DNA from: Bacteroidota bacterium
GTDB lineage: Bacteria; Bacteroidota; Bacteroidia; Flavobacteriales_D; JABDKJ01
Length of the DNA: 21,019 bases
Assembly: GCA_027621335.1 (NCBI GenBank)
Contig: JAQCAN010000014.1
Span: 1-21,019 of the forward strand
Reading direction: 5' to 3'
Below are positions 13,935-21,019 of this stretch, piece by piece; the stretch's first letter is position 1, and every line of letters starts with the position of its first letter. The translations under genes and the position numbers were made by a program. The notes under the pieces were generated by a model, which saw nothing but the letters and a program-made list of their open reading frames with translations, had not been told where the DNA came from and did no database searches.

Positions 13935-16358
13935 ATGAAGATTTCATTCAATTGGCTCAAGGACCACGTCCCAGTGGATATGGACGTCAACGATGTGGCG
14001 CGAATCCTCACGGATACTGGACTTGAAGTAGAAGGGGTCTCCGATTATGAGTCCATTCGAGGCGCATTGGATGGAGTTGTGGTCGGCAAGGTCCTCCATG
14101 CAGAACATCATCCTGATGCAGACCGATTGAAGCTGACAAAAGTAGATGTTGGCCAAGGAGTCATACTCGACATCGTGTGTGGCGCACCGAATGTGGCCGA
14201 AGGTCAAAAGGTGGCTGTGGCGACCGTGGGAGCTACTCTATACCCCTCTGAAGGAGAACCGTTCACCATCAAGAAATCCAAGATCAGGGGAGCGCTCTCT
14301 GAAGGGATGCTCTGTGCTGAGGATGAACTGGGACTAGGTGAGAGCCATGATGGTATCATGGTCTTGGATGCAGGTCTTGACACAGGAATCGCCTTATCTG
14401 AGGTGATGGAGGTGTACAGGGATAAGGTCATCGAAATCGGACTCACCCCAAATCGCATGGATGCCATATCACATCGAGGGGTCGCCCGAGACCTAGTGGC
14501 CTATCTCAGCCTTGGCGAAGCCATTTCCTTAACCCATCAAGAGAATGAGATTCCCAAAGCGTCAGGCGGACGCATCAAAGTCACGGTGCTTGACACAGAC
14601 GGGTGCCGCAGGTATTCGGGCATCGAGATGGAAGGCATCCAAGTGGGGCCATCACCGGACTGGTTAGCAAATAGACTGAAGGCTATCGGATTGAAACCCA
14701 TCAACAATGTCGTGGACATCACCAACTATGTGATGCATGACCTGGGACAGCCCTTGCATGCCTTCGACCTGGATAAGATCAAAGGAGGACGTATCCATGT
14801 GAGACGTGCATTGAAGGGAGAACCATTCGTGACCTTGGATGAGGTAAGGCGGGAACTGAGCGATGAAGATCTGATGATCTGCGATGAGAAAGACCCCATG
14901 TGCATCGCAGGGGTGTTTGGTGGGGCCTTGAGCGGGGTCTCATCTGGTACGAAGCGTATCTTTTTAGAGAGTGCGGCTTTTGACCCTGTGAGCATCAGAA
15001 AATCAGCAAAACGACATCTGCTCAATACCGATTCCTCGTTTCGATTCGAAAGAGGTGTAGACCCCAATGGCACGCTCAAAGCCTTGGCAAAGGCCGTTTC
15101 GCTGCTCCAAGAGGTCTGTGGAGCAAAGGTCGCCTCGGATCTGACAGACATCGATCCGGAACCACTGAAACCCTTGCAATTGGCCCTGGATCTCGAACGC
15201 ACAGCGACCCTTATTGGTGTGAGCATCGTTAAGGAGCGGATGATAAAGATCCTTGAAGCATTGGATTTCGTGATCAAAGAGAGAACAGAGTCCGCATGGC
15301 AATTGGAGGTGCCCACCTATCGCATGGACGTTACCAGGCAAGCTGATGTGGTGGAGGAACTGCTTAGAATCCATGGATTCAATCAGGTTCCCCTTCCAGG
15401 TAAGATCAGCCATAGCATCGCCAATAGGAATTTTGGAGTGGACGAGAGTTTCCGTTCGACTATGAGTAGATACCTGACGGGAAGGGGATTCACTGAAGTG
15501 ATGAACAACAGCTTGAGTGCCAAACGCTCCCAAGAGCTCTTAACCGAAATAGAAGCTTCAGAGGCGGTAGTCATGCTGAATCCCCTCAGTCAGGACTTGT
15601 CCGTACTCAGGCAGCGCATGCTCTGGGGAGCCCTGGATTCAGTGGCCTATAACGTGAATCGTCAAAAGCCTGACATGGCCTTCTTCGAATTTGGGAATAC
15701 CTACTTCAAAAAGGAGGGTGCGTATGGACAGAAGTCCTGCCTTGCCTTGACGATTACAGGGTCAAGATATAGGGAGAATTGGGACCGCCCGAGGGATAAG
15801 GCCTCCTTCTATGACCTAAAAGCATTGGTCGATACACTGATTAACAAGGTCAAAGGCTCACGGCAGTTGGAAATTTCGAGCATGAGCTCTGAACTCTATT
15901 CGGAGGGGCTGAGCTTTTCTGTCAATGGAAAAGAACTGGCTCATATCGGAGTCGTCCAGAAAAAGGTAGCCAAACAATTCGAAGTGAAACAGGAGGTCTT
16001 CCATGCTGAATTGGACTGGTCCCTGATGAAGGAAATGAAGGACAAGAACACCTTCAAACTTCAAGAGATTGCCAAGTTCCCAGCGGTTCGTAGGGACTTA
16101 TCCTTGCTCTTGGATCAAGGTCTGAAGTTCCATGACCTGCAGACTTTGGCTTTGAAATCAGGCGGTAAACTCTTGAAGGAGGTGCTCTTGTTCGATGTCT
16201 ACGAGGGCGATAAACTACCTCCAGGCAAGGTGTCCTATGCACTAGGATTTGTCATCCAAGATGAACAGTTTACTCTCACGGATAAGGCCGTTGAGAAAGT
16301 TATGGCACGGATTCAGAAGAGTTTGGAGGACGAGTTCAAGGCTGAATTGCGTCAATAA
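13935..16358 (+). CDS. pheT: Phenylalanine-tRNA ligase beta subunit
   Basis: 807 residues, normal for bacterial PheT. It joins PheS in an alpha2beta2 enzyme that charges tRNA-Phe in the cytoplasm. Domains in order: a start typical of the family (MKISFNWLKDHVPVD), a tRNA-binding OB fold at about 40-150 (VVVGKVLHAEHHPDADRLKL and VCGAPNVAEGQKV), the B3/B4 editing region at about 210-390 (NNVVDITNYVMHDLGQPLHA, ESAAFDPVSIRKSAKRHLLN, RFERGVDP), B5 at about 405-475, a catalytic-like core at about 490-690, and the FDX-ACB anticodon-binding domain at about 712-805 (FPAVRRDLSLLLDQGLKF). pheS is not in the window; Bacteroidota often keep the two apart. No leader peptide or T-box is visible in the 40 bp upstream. 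Its end overlaps the convergent BtuF-like gene by 23 bp. Confidence 0.97.
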   Translation: MKISFNWLKDHVPVDMDVNDVARILTDTGLEVEGVSDYESIRGALDGVVVGKVLHAEHHPDADRLKLTKVDVGQGVILDIVCGAPNVAEGQKVAVATVGATLYPSEGEPFTIKKSKIRGALSEGMLCAEDELGLGESHDGIMVLDAGLDTGIALSEVMEVYRDKVIEIGLTPNRMDAISHRGVARDLVAYLSLGEAISLTHQENEIPKASGGRIKVTVLDTDGCRRYSGIEMEGIQVGPSPDWLANRLKAIGLKPINNVVDITNYVMHDLGQPLHAFDLDKIKGGRIHVRRALKGEPFVTLDEVRRELSDEDLMICDEKDPMCIAGVFGGALSGVSSGTKRIFLESAAFDPVSIRKSAKRHLLNTDSSFRFERGVDPNGTLKALAKAVSLLQEVCGAKVASDLTDIDPEPLKPLQLALDLERTATLIGVSIVKERMIKILEALDFVIKERTESAWQLEVPTYRMDVTRQADVVEELLRIHGFNQVPLPGKISHSIANRNFGVDESFRSTMSRYLTGRGFTEVMNNSLSAKRSQELLTEIEASEAVVMLNPLSQDLSVLRQRMLWGALDSVAYNVNRQKPDMAFFEFGNTYFKKEGAYGQKSCLALTITGSRYRENWDRPRDKASFYDLKALVDTLINKVKGSRQLEISSMSSELYSEGLSFSVNGKELAHIGVVQKKVAKQFEVKQEVFHAELDWSLMKEMKDKNTFKLQEIAKFPAVRRDLSLLLDQGLKFHDLQTLALKSGGKLLKEVLLFDVYEGDKLPPGKVSYALGFVIQDEQFTLTDKAVEKVMARIQKSLEDEFKAELRQ

Positions 16359-17088
16359 GGCCGCTCAAGTATCTAGGGGAACCGACCAACCGACTACCAT
16401 ACCAAGAGAAGTATTCACCATTGACCAGGTGGAACTGTGTTAAAGGAAACTGAGAGCGCAGTTCGTCAATGTGATTCTCCTTGAAGGGGTAAGGCTCAGA
16501 GGAAAGAAAGACCAGTTCAGGGGTGACGTGTGCCAAGTCCACCTCTGGATAACGGGTTTCGTGATCCATGACGTTCTTGAACCCACAACGGCTCAATATG
16601 TCCCGAATGAATGTGTCCCTGCCCACGGACATCCATGGATTCTTCCAAATGAGATAGAGCACTGACTTACTAGAACTAAGGATGGCAAGTTCATCAAAAC
16701 CTCTTTGGATCTCATCGATCAGATTTCGCCCCTCTTCTTCCTTATCGGTCATTCTGGACACTTCTTTAATCATATCCAAAGCTGAAGGCAGGTCATGTAC
16801 ATCAGTGACATGCACCTTGAAGGTCTTGGAAAGCTCAGTGACCTGATCCTTATCATTCTCCTCTTTATTGGCTAAGATGAGGTCTGGTGAAAGGGCTCTG
16901 ATACCTGCGATATCGAGGTCTTTGGTGCCTCCAATTCGTGTCTTGCTGCGATAGATATGCTCAGGATGCACACAGAACTTTGTGATGCCTACAAGTTCAT
17001 TGTCCAGACCTAGGTAGGAAAGTAGTTCGGTTTGAGAAGGAACGGTGGAGACGATACGCACGGGATTCAGCACTTCGTCATGTCGCAC
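16336..17088 (-). CDS. BtuF-like helical-backbone metal/corrinoid binding protein
   Basis: 250 residues. The fold family is that of periplasmic binding proteins for cobalamin, siderophores and heme (BtuF/FecB type): RIVSTVPSQTELLSYLGLDN at the N-terminus, ELVGITKFCVHP, GGTKDLDIAGIRALSPDLIL, ANKEEN, then the C-lobe with YPEVDLAHVTPELVFLSSEP and FPLTQFHLVNGEYFSWYGSR. It has no signal peptide or lipobox, so as read it would be cytoplasmic; several Bacteroidota homologs share this, and the true ligand is unclear. The start is a GTG directly after the TAA of the upstream cystathionine beta-synthase-type gene, in the same frame; GTG codons 5 and 10 codons further in are alternatives. No BtuCD-like permease or ATPase is nearby. 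Its 3' end overlaps that of pheT (23 bp, convergent). Confidence 0.82.
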   Translation of the reverse strand: MRHDEVLNPVRIVSTVPSQTELLSYLGLDNELVGITKFCVHPEHIYRSKTRIGGTKDLDIAGIRALSPDLILANKEENDKDQVTELSKTFKVHVTDVHDLPSALDMIKEVSRMTDKEEEGRNLIDEIQRGFDELAILSSSKSVLYLIWKNPWMSVGRDTFIRDILSRCGFKNVMDHETRYPEVDLAHVTPELVFLSSEPYPFKENHIDELRSQFPLTQFHLVNGEYFSWYGSRLVGSPRYLSGLIDAIQP

Positions 17089-18069
17089 TTAATCCATGAA
17101 GCCTTGCGCCCTCACCCAGTCGTCATTGAAGACCTTACCCACATAGCGGGAGCCATGGTCATGGAAGAGGACCACCACTAGATCATCCGGTTTCAGTTGG
17201 TCCTTCATCTGCCTGACCACTCCAAAAGCCGACCCCGCGGAATTCCCTAAGAATAAGCCTTCTTTTCGGGCTAATTCACGGGTGATGAGCACACCATCCT
17301 TATCGGTGACTTTTTCGAAATGATCTATAAGGCTGAAATCCACATTCTTCGGCAGGATATCCTCACCTATGCCTTCCGTTACATAAGGATAGATCTCCTT
17401 CTCATCGAAGATGCCAGTCTCATGGTACTTCTTGAAGACAGAGCCATAGGTGTCGCCTCCCCAAAGTTTGATGTTGGGATTGCGCTCCTTGAGATATTTA
17501 CCCACCCCTGAGATGGTTCCGCCTGTTCCCACGCCCACTACGAAGTGTGTGATCTTTCCATCGGTCTGCTCCCAGATCTCTGGACCTGTGCTTCCATAAT
17601 GCCCAGCAGTGTTGGCAGGATTGTCATATTGGTTCATCCAATAGGAGTTCTCTATCTCTTTGCTTTTCCTTTCAGCTACCGAGTAATAGGATCTCGGATC
17701 ATCCGGAGACACATTCGTAGGACACACGATGACCTCGGCCCCCATGGCACGAAGGACATCCACTTTCTCCTTGGATTGCTTGTCACTGGTCGTGCAGATG
17801 AGTGTGTAGCCTTTAACGATACAGGCCAAGGCGAGCCCCATTCCAGTATTCCCTGAGGTGCACTCGATGACGGTTCCTCCAGGTTTGATGAGCCCCTCAG
17901 CTTCCGCAGCTTCTATCATTGAGAGAGCCATACGGTCTTTCACGGAATGCCCGGGATTGAAATATTCGACTTTGGCCAGAACGGGACAAGGAATGTCTTC
18001 GGCAATCTTGTTCAAACGGATCAATGGCGTGTTGCCAATGGTCTCTAGAATGTTGTTCTTGATGTCCAT
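17089..18069 (-). CDS. PLP-dependent cystathionine beta-synthase/cysteine synthase family enzyme
   Basis: 326 residues from the ATG at 18069; a TTG three codons upstream is less likely. Fold-type II PLP enzyme: substrate loop IGNTPLIRLN, PLP-binding Lys44 in FNPGHSVKDRMA, ECTSGNTGMGLA loop, and glycine-rich phosphate cradle VVGVGTGGTISGVG. The stretch NQYDNPANTAGHYGSTGPEI and the C-terminal LFHDHGSRYVGKVFNDDW are closer to cystathionine beta-synthase than to CysK, so serine plus homocysteine to cystathionine is the more likely reaction, but O-acetylserine sulfhydrylase activity cannot be excluded. The C-terminal CBS (Bateman) pair of eukaryotic and some bacterial enzymes is absent. It sits 19 bp after the permease gene and is followed at once, in frame, by the BtuF-like gene, so the three probably form one operon. 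Confidence 0.9.
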   Translation of the reverse strand: MDIKNNILETIGNTPLIRLNKIAEDIPCPVLAKVEYFNPGHSVKDRMALSMIEAAEAEGLIKPGGTVIECTSGNTGMGLALACIVKGYTLICTTSDKQSKEKVDVLRAMGAEVIVCPTNVSPDDPRSYYSVAERKSKEIENSYWMNQYDNPANTAGHYGSTGPEIWEQTDGKITHFVVGVGTGGTISGVGKYLKERNPNIKLWGGDTYGSVFKKYHETGIFDEKEIYPYVTEGIGEDILPKNVDFSLIDHFEKVTDKDGVLITRELARKEGLFLGNSAGSAFGVVRQMKDQLKPDDLVVVLFHDHGSRYVGKVFNDDWVRAQGFMD

Positions 18070-18088
18070 CGCCCGCAAAAATAGGGCA

Positions 18089-19594
18089 TTAATCGAAGCG
18101 TATTGCCCTTACTGGACTTATGCGGGTGATAAGCAAGGAGGGAATCGTCATGGCAAGCAGGCAGATACTCAGAGTGCCCAAGTCGATCAAGAGGATGTCC
18201 TGCCAATGGATGAGAATGGGCACTTCACTGAGGTAGTAGTTCTCTGCCTGCAATTGGATGATTCCGAATTTCATTTGTAGAACCGCTAATCCTAATCCAA
18301 GGACATTGCCAAGGATGAGCCCGACTCCGATCAGGCGGGCAGCATGCCGCATGAAGATGCTACGCACACTGGCATTATCTGCGCCCATTGCCTTCAAGAC
18401 TCCAATCATCTTACTCCGCTCGATGATAGTGATAATGAGGGCTGAGGACATGTTCACCACGGCCACACCAACCATGAGAATGATGATGATATAGATGTTC
18501 ACATCCAGCAATTCCAGCCAAGAGAAGATCTCAGGGGTCCGTTCTATGATGTCACTGCAATAGAGGAAAGGCCCAATCTCCGACTCTACTTGTTCCTTGA
18601 CCAAGGGCATCGTGCTGAAATCATCCAAGGTGAGCTCATAGCCGCTGATATAATCTCCATAACTCCCGCCTGAGGTCCGTGTATCATAGCTGAGTCCGCC
18701 ACAGCCACAAGACCCTACTTTTCCAGGGTAGAAGGTGATGAAAGCCGTATCAGGGACAGTGCCCATATCATCTTTCAATATCACGCTCAAATCCTCCAAT
18801 GCCGCAGGACAGACGCTATGCGGACCTGCTCCCATCATGCCGTTGGACCAGAAAAACGTCTTTCTGCCGCCCCCGAATCCCCTTGCTTCCACTATGACCT
18901 TATCTGCATTACAGGTGTCCGAGACCAGGACTTGCACTTCCAGTCCGCGGGCCATGACCTTCTGCAAGTGACGGATATCCAGATAGACATATTGCTTGTC
19001 GAAATCCTCCAGATCCGTGCTGTAGATTCCTGAGACCTCCAGCCTGCGCGTGGAGAAGGACTCACCTTGGCCTAAGAAATACAGACTTACCCTATCACTC
19101 AAGGCGACCTCAGCCCGGTCTGCGAGATATTTGGAAAGTAAGAGCCCGTTTCCTGCTGCGCTATCTGGAAGGTCAGGAATATGCCCTTCGACCAGTTTTC
19201 CTGCGAGATAGAAGGTGGAGTCTCCTGGAATAAGTCCTTTGGCGATGATACCATCTATGCCATCCTTGCTCTCCAGAATGGCTGGGCGATCCAAGTAGGG
19301 TCTGACTACTTTCACGCCTGGTGTGGATGAGAGCGTCTGCAGGAGGGAATCGTTCTGTAGGATGGGATGGGCATCCGAACCCAAGGCATTGCTCAGATCG
19401 CTCACTTGGATGTGAGCGTTGAATCCTACGACCTTATCACGGATCTCGGTCCTGAATCCGCGGACGATGACCACGCTGAGTATCATGACGGCCACCCCGA
19501 GGATAATTCCTAGAATTGCAATACGTACGATGGGCCGTGTATGTGGCCCATCTCCCTTTTGCATGCGATCTGCTATAAATGATTCTAAACCCAA
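18089..19594 (-). CDS. FtsX/LolC-like ABC-transporter permease with an extra Cys-rich insertion
   Basis: 501 residues; the start is a TTG at 19594, forced by a stop codon two codons upstream, and ESFIADRMQKGDG matches the usual beginning of the Bacteroidota family. Layout of a MacB/LolC-type permease: first membrane helix at about 24-46 (VRIAILGIILGVAVMILSVV), a long periplasmic domain to about 360, then three helices at about 364-392, 415-440 and 465-490 (VAVVNMSSALIITIIERSKM, IGVLKAMGADNASVR: the conserved FtsX coupling region). Relatives in this phylum are usually around 400 residues; here the periplasmic domain holds roughly 100 extra residues, with CPAALEDLSVILKDDM and a GSCGCGG segment near 293-299. 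With an ATPase encoded elsewhere it probably moves lipoproteins or other substrates from the inner membrane; the substrate is not proven. Confidence 0.88.
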   Translation of the reverse strand: MGLESFIADRMQKGDGPHTRPIVRIAILGIILGVAVMILSVVIVRGFRTEIRDKVVGFNAHIQVSDLSNALGSDAHPILQNDSLLQTLSSTPGVKVVRPYLDRPAILESKDGIDGIIAKGLIPGDSTFYLAGKLVEGHIPDLPDSAAGNGLLLSKYLADRAEVALSDRVSLYFLGQGESFSTRRLEVSGIYSTDLEDFDKQYVYLDIRHLQKVMARGLEVQVLVSDTCNADKVIVEARGFGGGRKTFFWSNGMMGAGPHSVCPAALEDLSVILKDDMGTVPDTAFITFYPGKVGSCGCGGLSYDTRTSGGSYGDYISGYELTLDDFSTMPLVKEQVESEIGPFLYCSDIIERTPEIFSWLELLDVNIYIIIILMVGVAVVNMSSALIITIIERSKMIGVLKAMGADNASVRSIFMRHAARLIGVGLILGNVLGLGLAVLQMKFGIIQLQAENYYLSEVPILIHWQDILLIDLGTLSICLLAMTIPSLLITRISPVRAIRFD

Positions 19595-19603
19595 TCTGGT
19601 TCA

Positions 19604-20836
19604 ATGAGGGCTAAAAGTACAATCAAGCTATGTATGAGCTTCCTCCTTCTTTCTTGTGGTCAGACTATTCAGAGTCATTCGGCAATGAACGTTGTGGAGG
19701 AAACCGAAGAGGCAGCGATAGAACAAGCTCCGATATTGCCCGGAGCCGAGCGCTTGGATGAGTACCTGCCCCTCATAGAGGGCAAACGGGTAGCTATAGT
19801 GGCCAACCAGACTTCAATGGTCGATCGGACACACTTGGTAGACACCCTTATGGCCCTCGGAGTGGATATCGCTCATGTCTATGCCCCCGAGCACGGATTC
19901 AGGGGGGACAAGGATGCAGGGGAGCACGTAACCGATGAGAAGGATTTCAAGACAGGTCTGGATATCTTTTCTCTCCATGGCAGTTCTAAGAAGCCGAGAG
20001 CCTCATCTCTGGAAGCTGTAGATGTGGTCATCTTCGATATCCAAGATGTAGGGGTTCGGTTCTATACCTACCTGAGTACGCTCCATTATGTCATGGAGGC
20101 CTGTGCTGAGAATGGCGTAAAGTTGATTGTTCTGGACCGTCCGAACCCCAATGGGAACTACATCGATGGTCCTGTCTTGGAGATGAAATCCTCCTCTTTC
20201 ATTGGCCTTCACCCAGTGCCTGTAGTCTATGGAATGAGTATAGGGGAATATGCGAAAATGATCAACGGTGAAGGTTGGTTGAAAAGAGGTGTCGAGGTCG
20301 AACTGACTGTTGTGCCTTGCTTGAATTATTCCCATGTGATGGACTATATGCTTCCTACTGCCCCTTCTCCAAATCTCCCGAATCAGGCAAGCATCTACCT
20401 CTATCCATCCTTGGCCCTCTTTGAAGGAACGGTGGTTAGCATCGGTCGGGGAACGGATCATCCTTTTGAGATCGTAGGACATCCACTTTTTGGATTGGGT
20501 TCTTATGGCTTCACTCCTGAACCAAATGAAGGTGCAAGCAAGCCCAAGCTCGAGGGCGAGCAATGTTTTGGGCAATTCCTAGGTCCTGAACGTGCTGATT
20601 TGGTTCATCAAAGTGGACAGCTGGACTTGGAATTCCTATTGGAGTATTATACCTTCTTGAAGGATAAGACGGTCTTCTTCAATAAGGATGGCTTCTTTGA
20701 CCTACTGGCCGGAACGGATGTTCTTAGAAATCAGATCACGGAGGGAATACCTGAAGATGAGATAAGGAACTCCTGGCAAGATGACCTTGAGGTATTCAAA
20801 ACAATAAGAGCAAAGTATTTGATCTATCAGGACTGA
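19604..20836 (+). CDS. namZ: NamZ-type exo-beta-N-acetylmuramidase (DUF1343) lipoprotein
   Basis: 410 residues. Lipoprotein signal with lipobox LLSC and Cys18 (LCMSFLLLSCGQT), so it is tethered to a membrane after cleavage. The body is one DUF1343 domain, about 45-405, the family of Bacillus NamZ (GH171), which releases N-acetylmuramic acid from the non-reducing ends of peptidoglycan fragments. Family motifs: VAIVANQTS, YAPEHGFRGDKDAGE, FDIQDVGVRFYTY, LDRPNPNGNYIDGP, and SIGRGTDHPFE. The gene probably takes part in cell-wall recycling or in feeding on wall fragments. It diverges from the permease gene with only 9 bp between the start codons, so its promoter must lie inside the permease coding region; I see no clear TAnnTTTG there. 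Its 3' end overlaps the MerR-type gene by 10 bp. Confidence 0.93.
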   Translation: MRAKSTIKLCMSFLLLSCGQTIQSHSAMNVVEETEEAAIEQAPILPGAERLDEYLPLIEGKRVAIVANQTSMVDRTHLVDTLMALGVDIAHVYAPEHGFRGDKDAGEHVTDEKDFKTGLDIFSLHGSSKKPRASSLEAVDVVIFDIQDVGVRFYTYLSTLHYVMEACAENGVKLIVLDRPNPNGNYIDGPVLEMKSSSFIGLHPVPVVYGMSIGEYAKMINGEGWLKRGVEVELTVVPCLNYSHVMDYMLPTAPSPNLPNQASIYLYPSLALFEGTVVSIGRGTDHPFEIVGHPLFGLGSYGFTPEPNEGASKPKLEGEQCFGQFLGPERADLVHQSGQLDLEFLLEYYTFLKDKTVFFNKDGFFDLLAGTDVLRNQITEGIPEDEIRNSWQDDLEVFKTIRAKYLIYQD

Positions 20837-21019
20837 GATTCAGGAAGGCCATCTCTCAGCGAGATGAGGAAATCACGCACTTTGTTGAGACGGTCCACCA
20901 CCTCAACTTCATTAAAAGTTTTCCCTTTACTTTCCTTGATCTTCTGCTGTGCCCCTTGAAGGGTATAGCCGCGCTCTTTGACCAGATGGTAGATAACCCT
21001 GAAATTCTTGACATCCTCA
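20827..21019 (-). CDS. MerR-type transcriptional regulator, 3' part only
   Basis: On the minus strand a frame open to the right edge encodes 63 residues ending at a TGA (20829-20827). The sequence EDVKNFRVIYHLVKERGYTL, then QGAQQKIKES, matches the middle of the short Bacteroidota MerR-family regulators: the end of the DNA-binding domain, then a helical stretch (VEVVDRLNKVRDFLISLRDG) for dimerisation. The recognition helix is beyond the window. The gene runs convergent to namZ and overlaps it by 10 bp. Its target and effector cannot be told. Confidence 0.8.
   Translation of the reverse strand, partial: EDVKNFRVIYHLVKERGYTLQGAQQKIKESKGKTFNEVEVVDRLNKVRDFLISLRDGLPESQS

Noticed and set aside
14726..15316. 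Minus-strand ORF of 196 codons inside pheT
   Set aside because: Shadow of the pheT coding frame; no domain or motif recognised.

Overview
The window looks like a chromosomal segment of a Bacteroidota bacterium, most likely a marine-type member of the Flavobacteriales. Four secreted proteins end in type IX secretion (T9SS) type A C-terminal domains (one of them degenerate). Cys-rich GCTD...CNYNP repeats occur in two of these proteins. There is a TonB-dependent receptor, and one very good Bacteroidota-type promoter (TTG, 19 nt, TAnnTTTG). No tRNA, rRNA, CRISPR array or insertion sequence was found.

Left part (1-10816, all +): a TonB-dependent receptor, cut by the left edge, overlaps by one base the first of five paralogous secreted proteins (2585, 4060, 5220, 5954 and 9275). 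The five share an N-terminal module of about 240 residues that I do not recognise as a named family. They differ in their tails: Cys-rich repeats plus T9SS domain, T9SS domain only, no tail, three 55-residue Cys/DxDxDG repeats plus a degenerate T9SS domain, and an Fn3-like domain plus T9SS domain. A beta-helix-type secreted protein with a dockerin-like Ca-binding end (7676) sits between the fourth and fifth copies. A strong terminator closes the block at 10846-10880. This tandem array is the most interesting part of the window; its function cannot be read from the sequence.

Middle (10951-16358): two small secreted proteins (a carboxypeptidase-regulatory-like domain and a MORN-variant repeat protein with a textbook promoter), a second terminator, a 47-residue relic of an outer-membrane beta-barrel C-terminus on the minus strand, then an OmpR/PhoB-type response regulator and its histidine kinase (4-nt overlap), and pheT.

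Right part (16336-21019): a minus-strand operon reading leftward, made of an FtsX/LolC-like permease with an unusual Cys-rich insertion, a cystathionine beta-synthase-type PLP enzyme and a BtuF-like helical-backbone binding protein. A NamZ-type (DUF1343, GH171) lipoprotein is divergent from it, with start codons only 9 bp apart. The 3' end of a MerR-type regulator (minus) lies at the right edge.

The window is densely coding. The longest stretch without an intact gene (11835-12194) holds the second terminator, the barrel relic and the likely two-component promoter.
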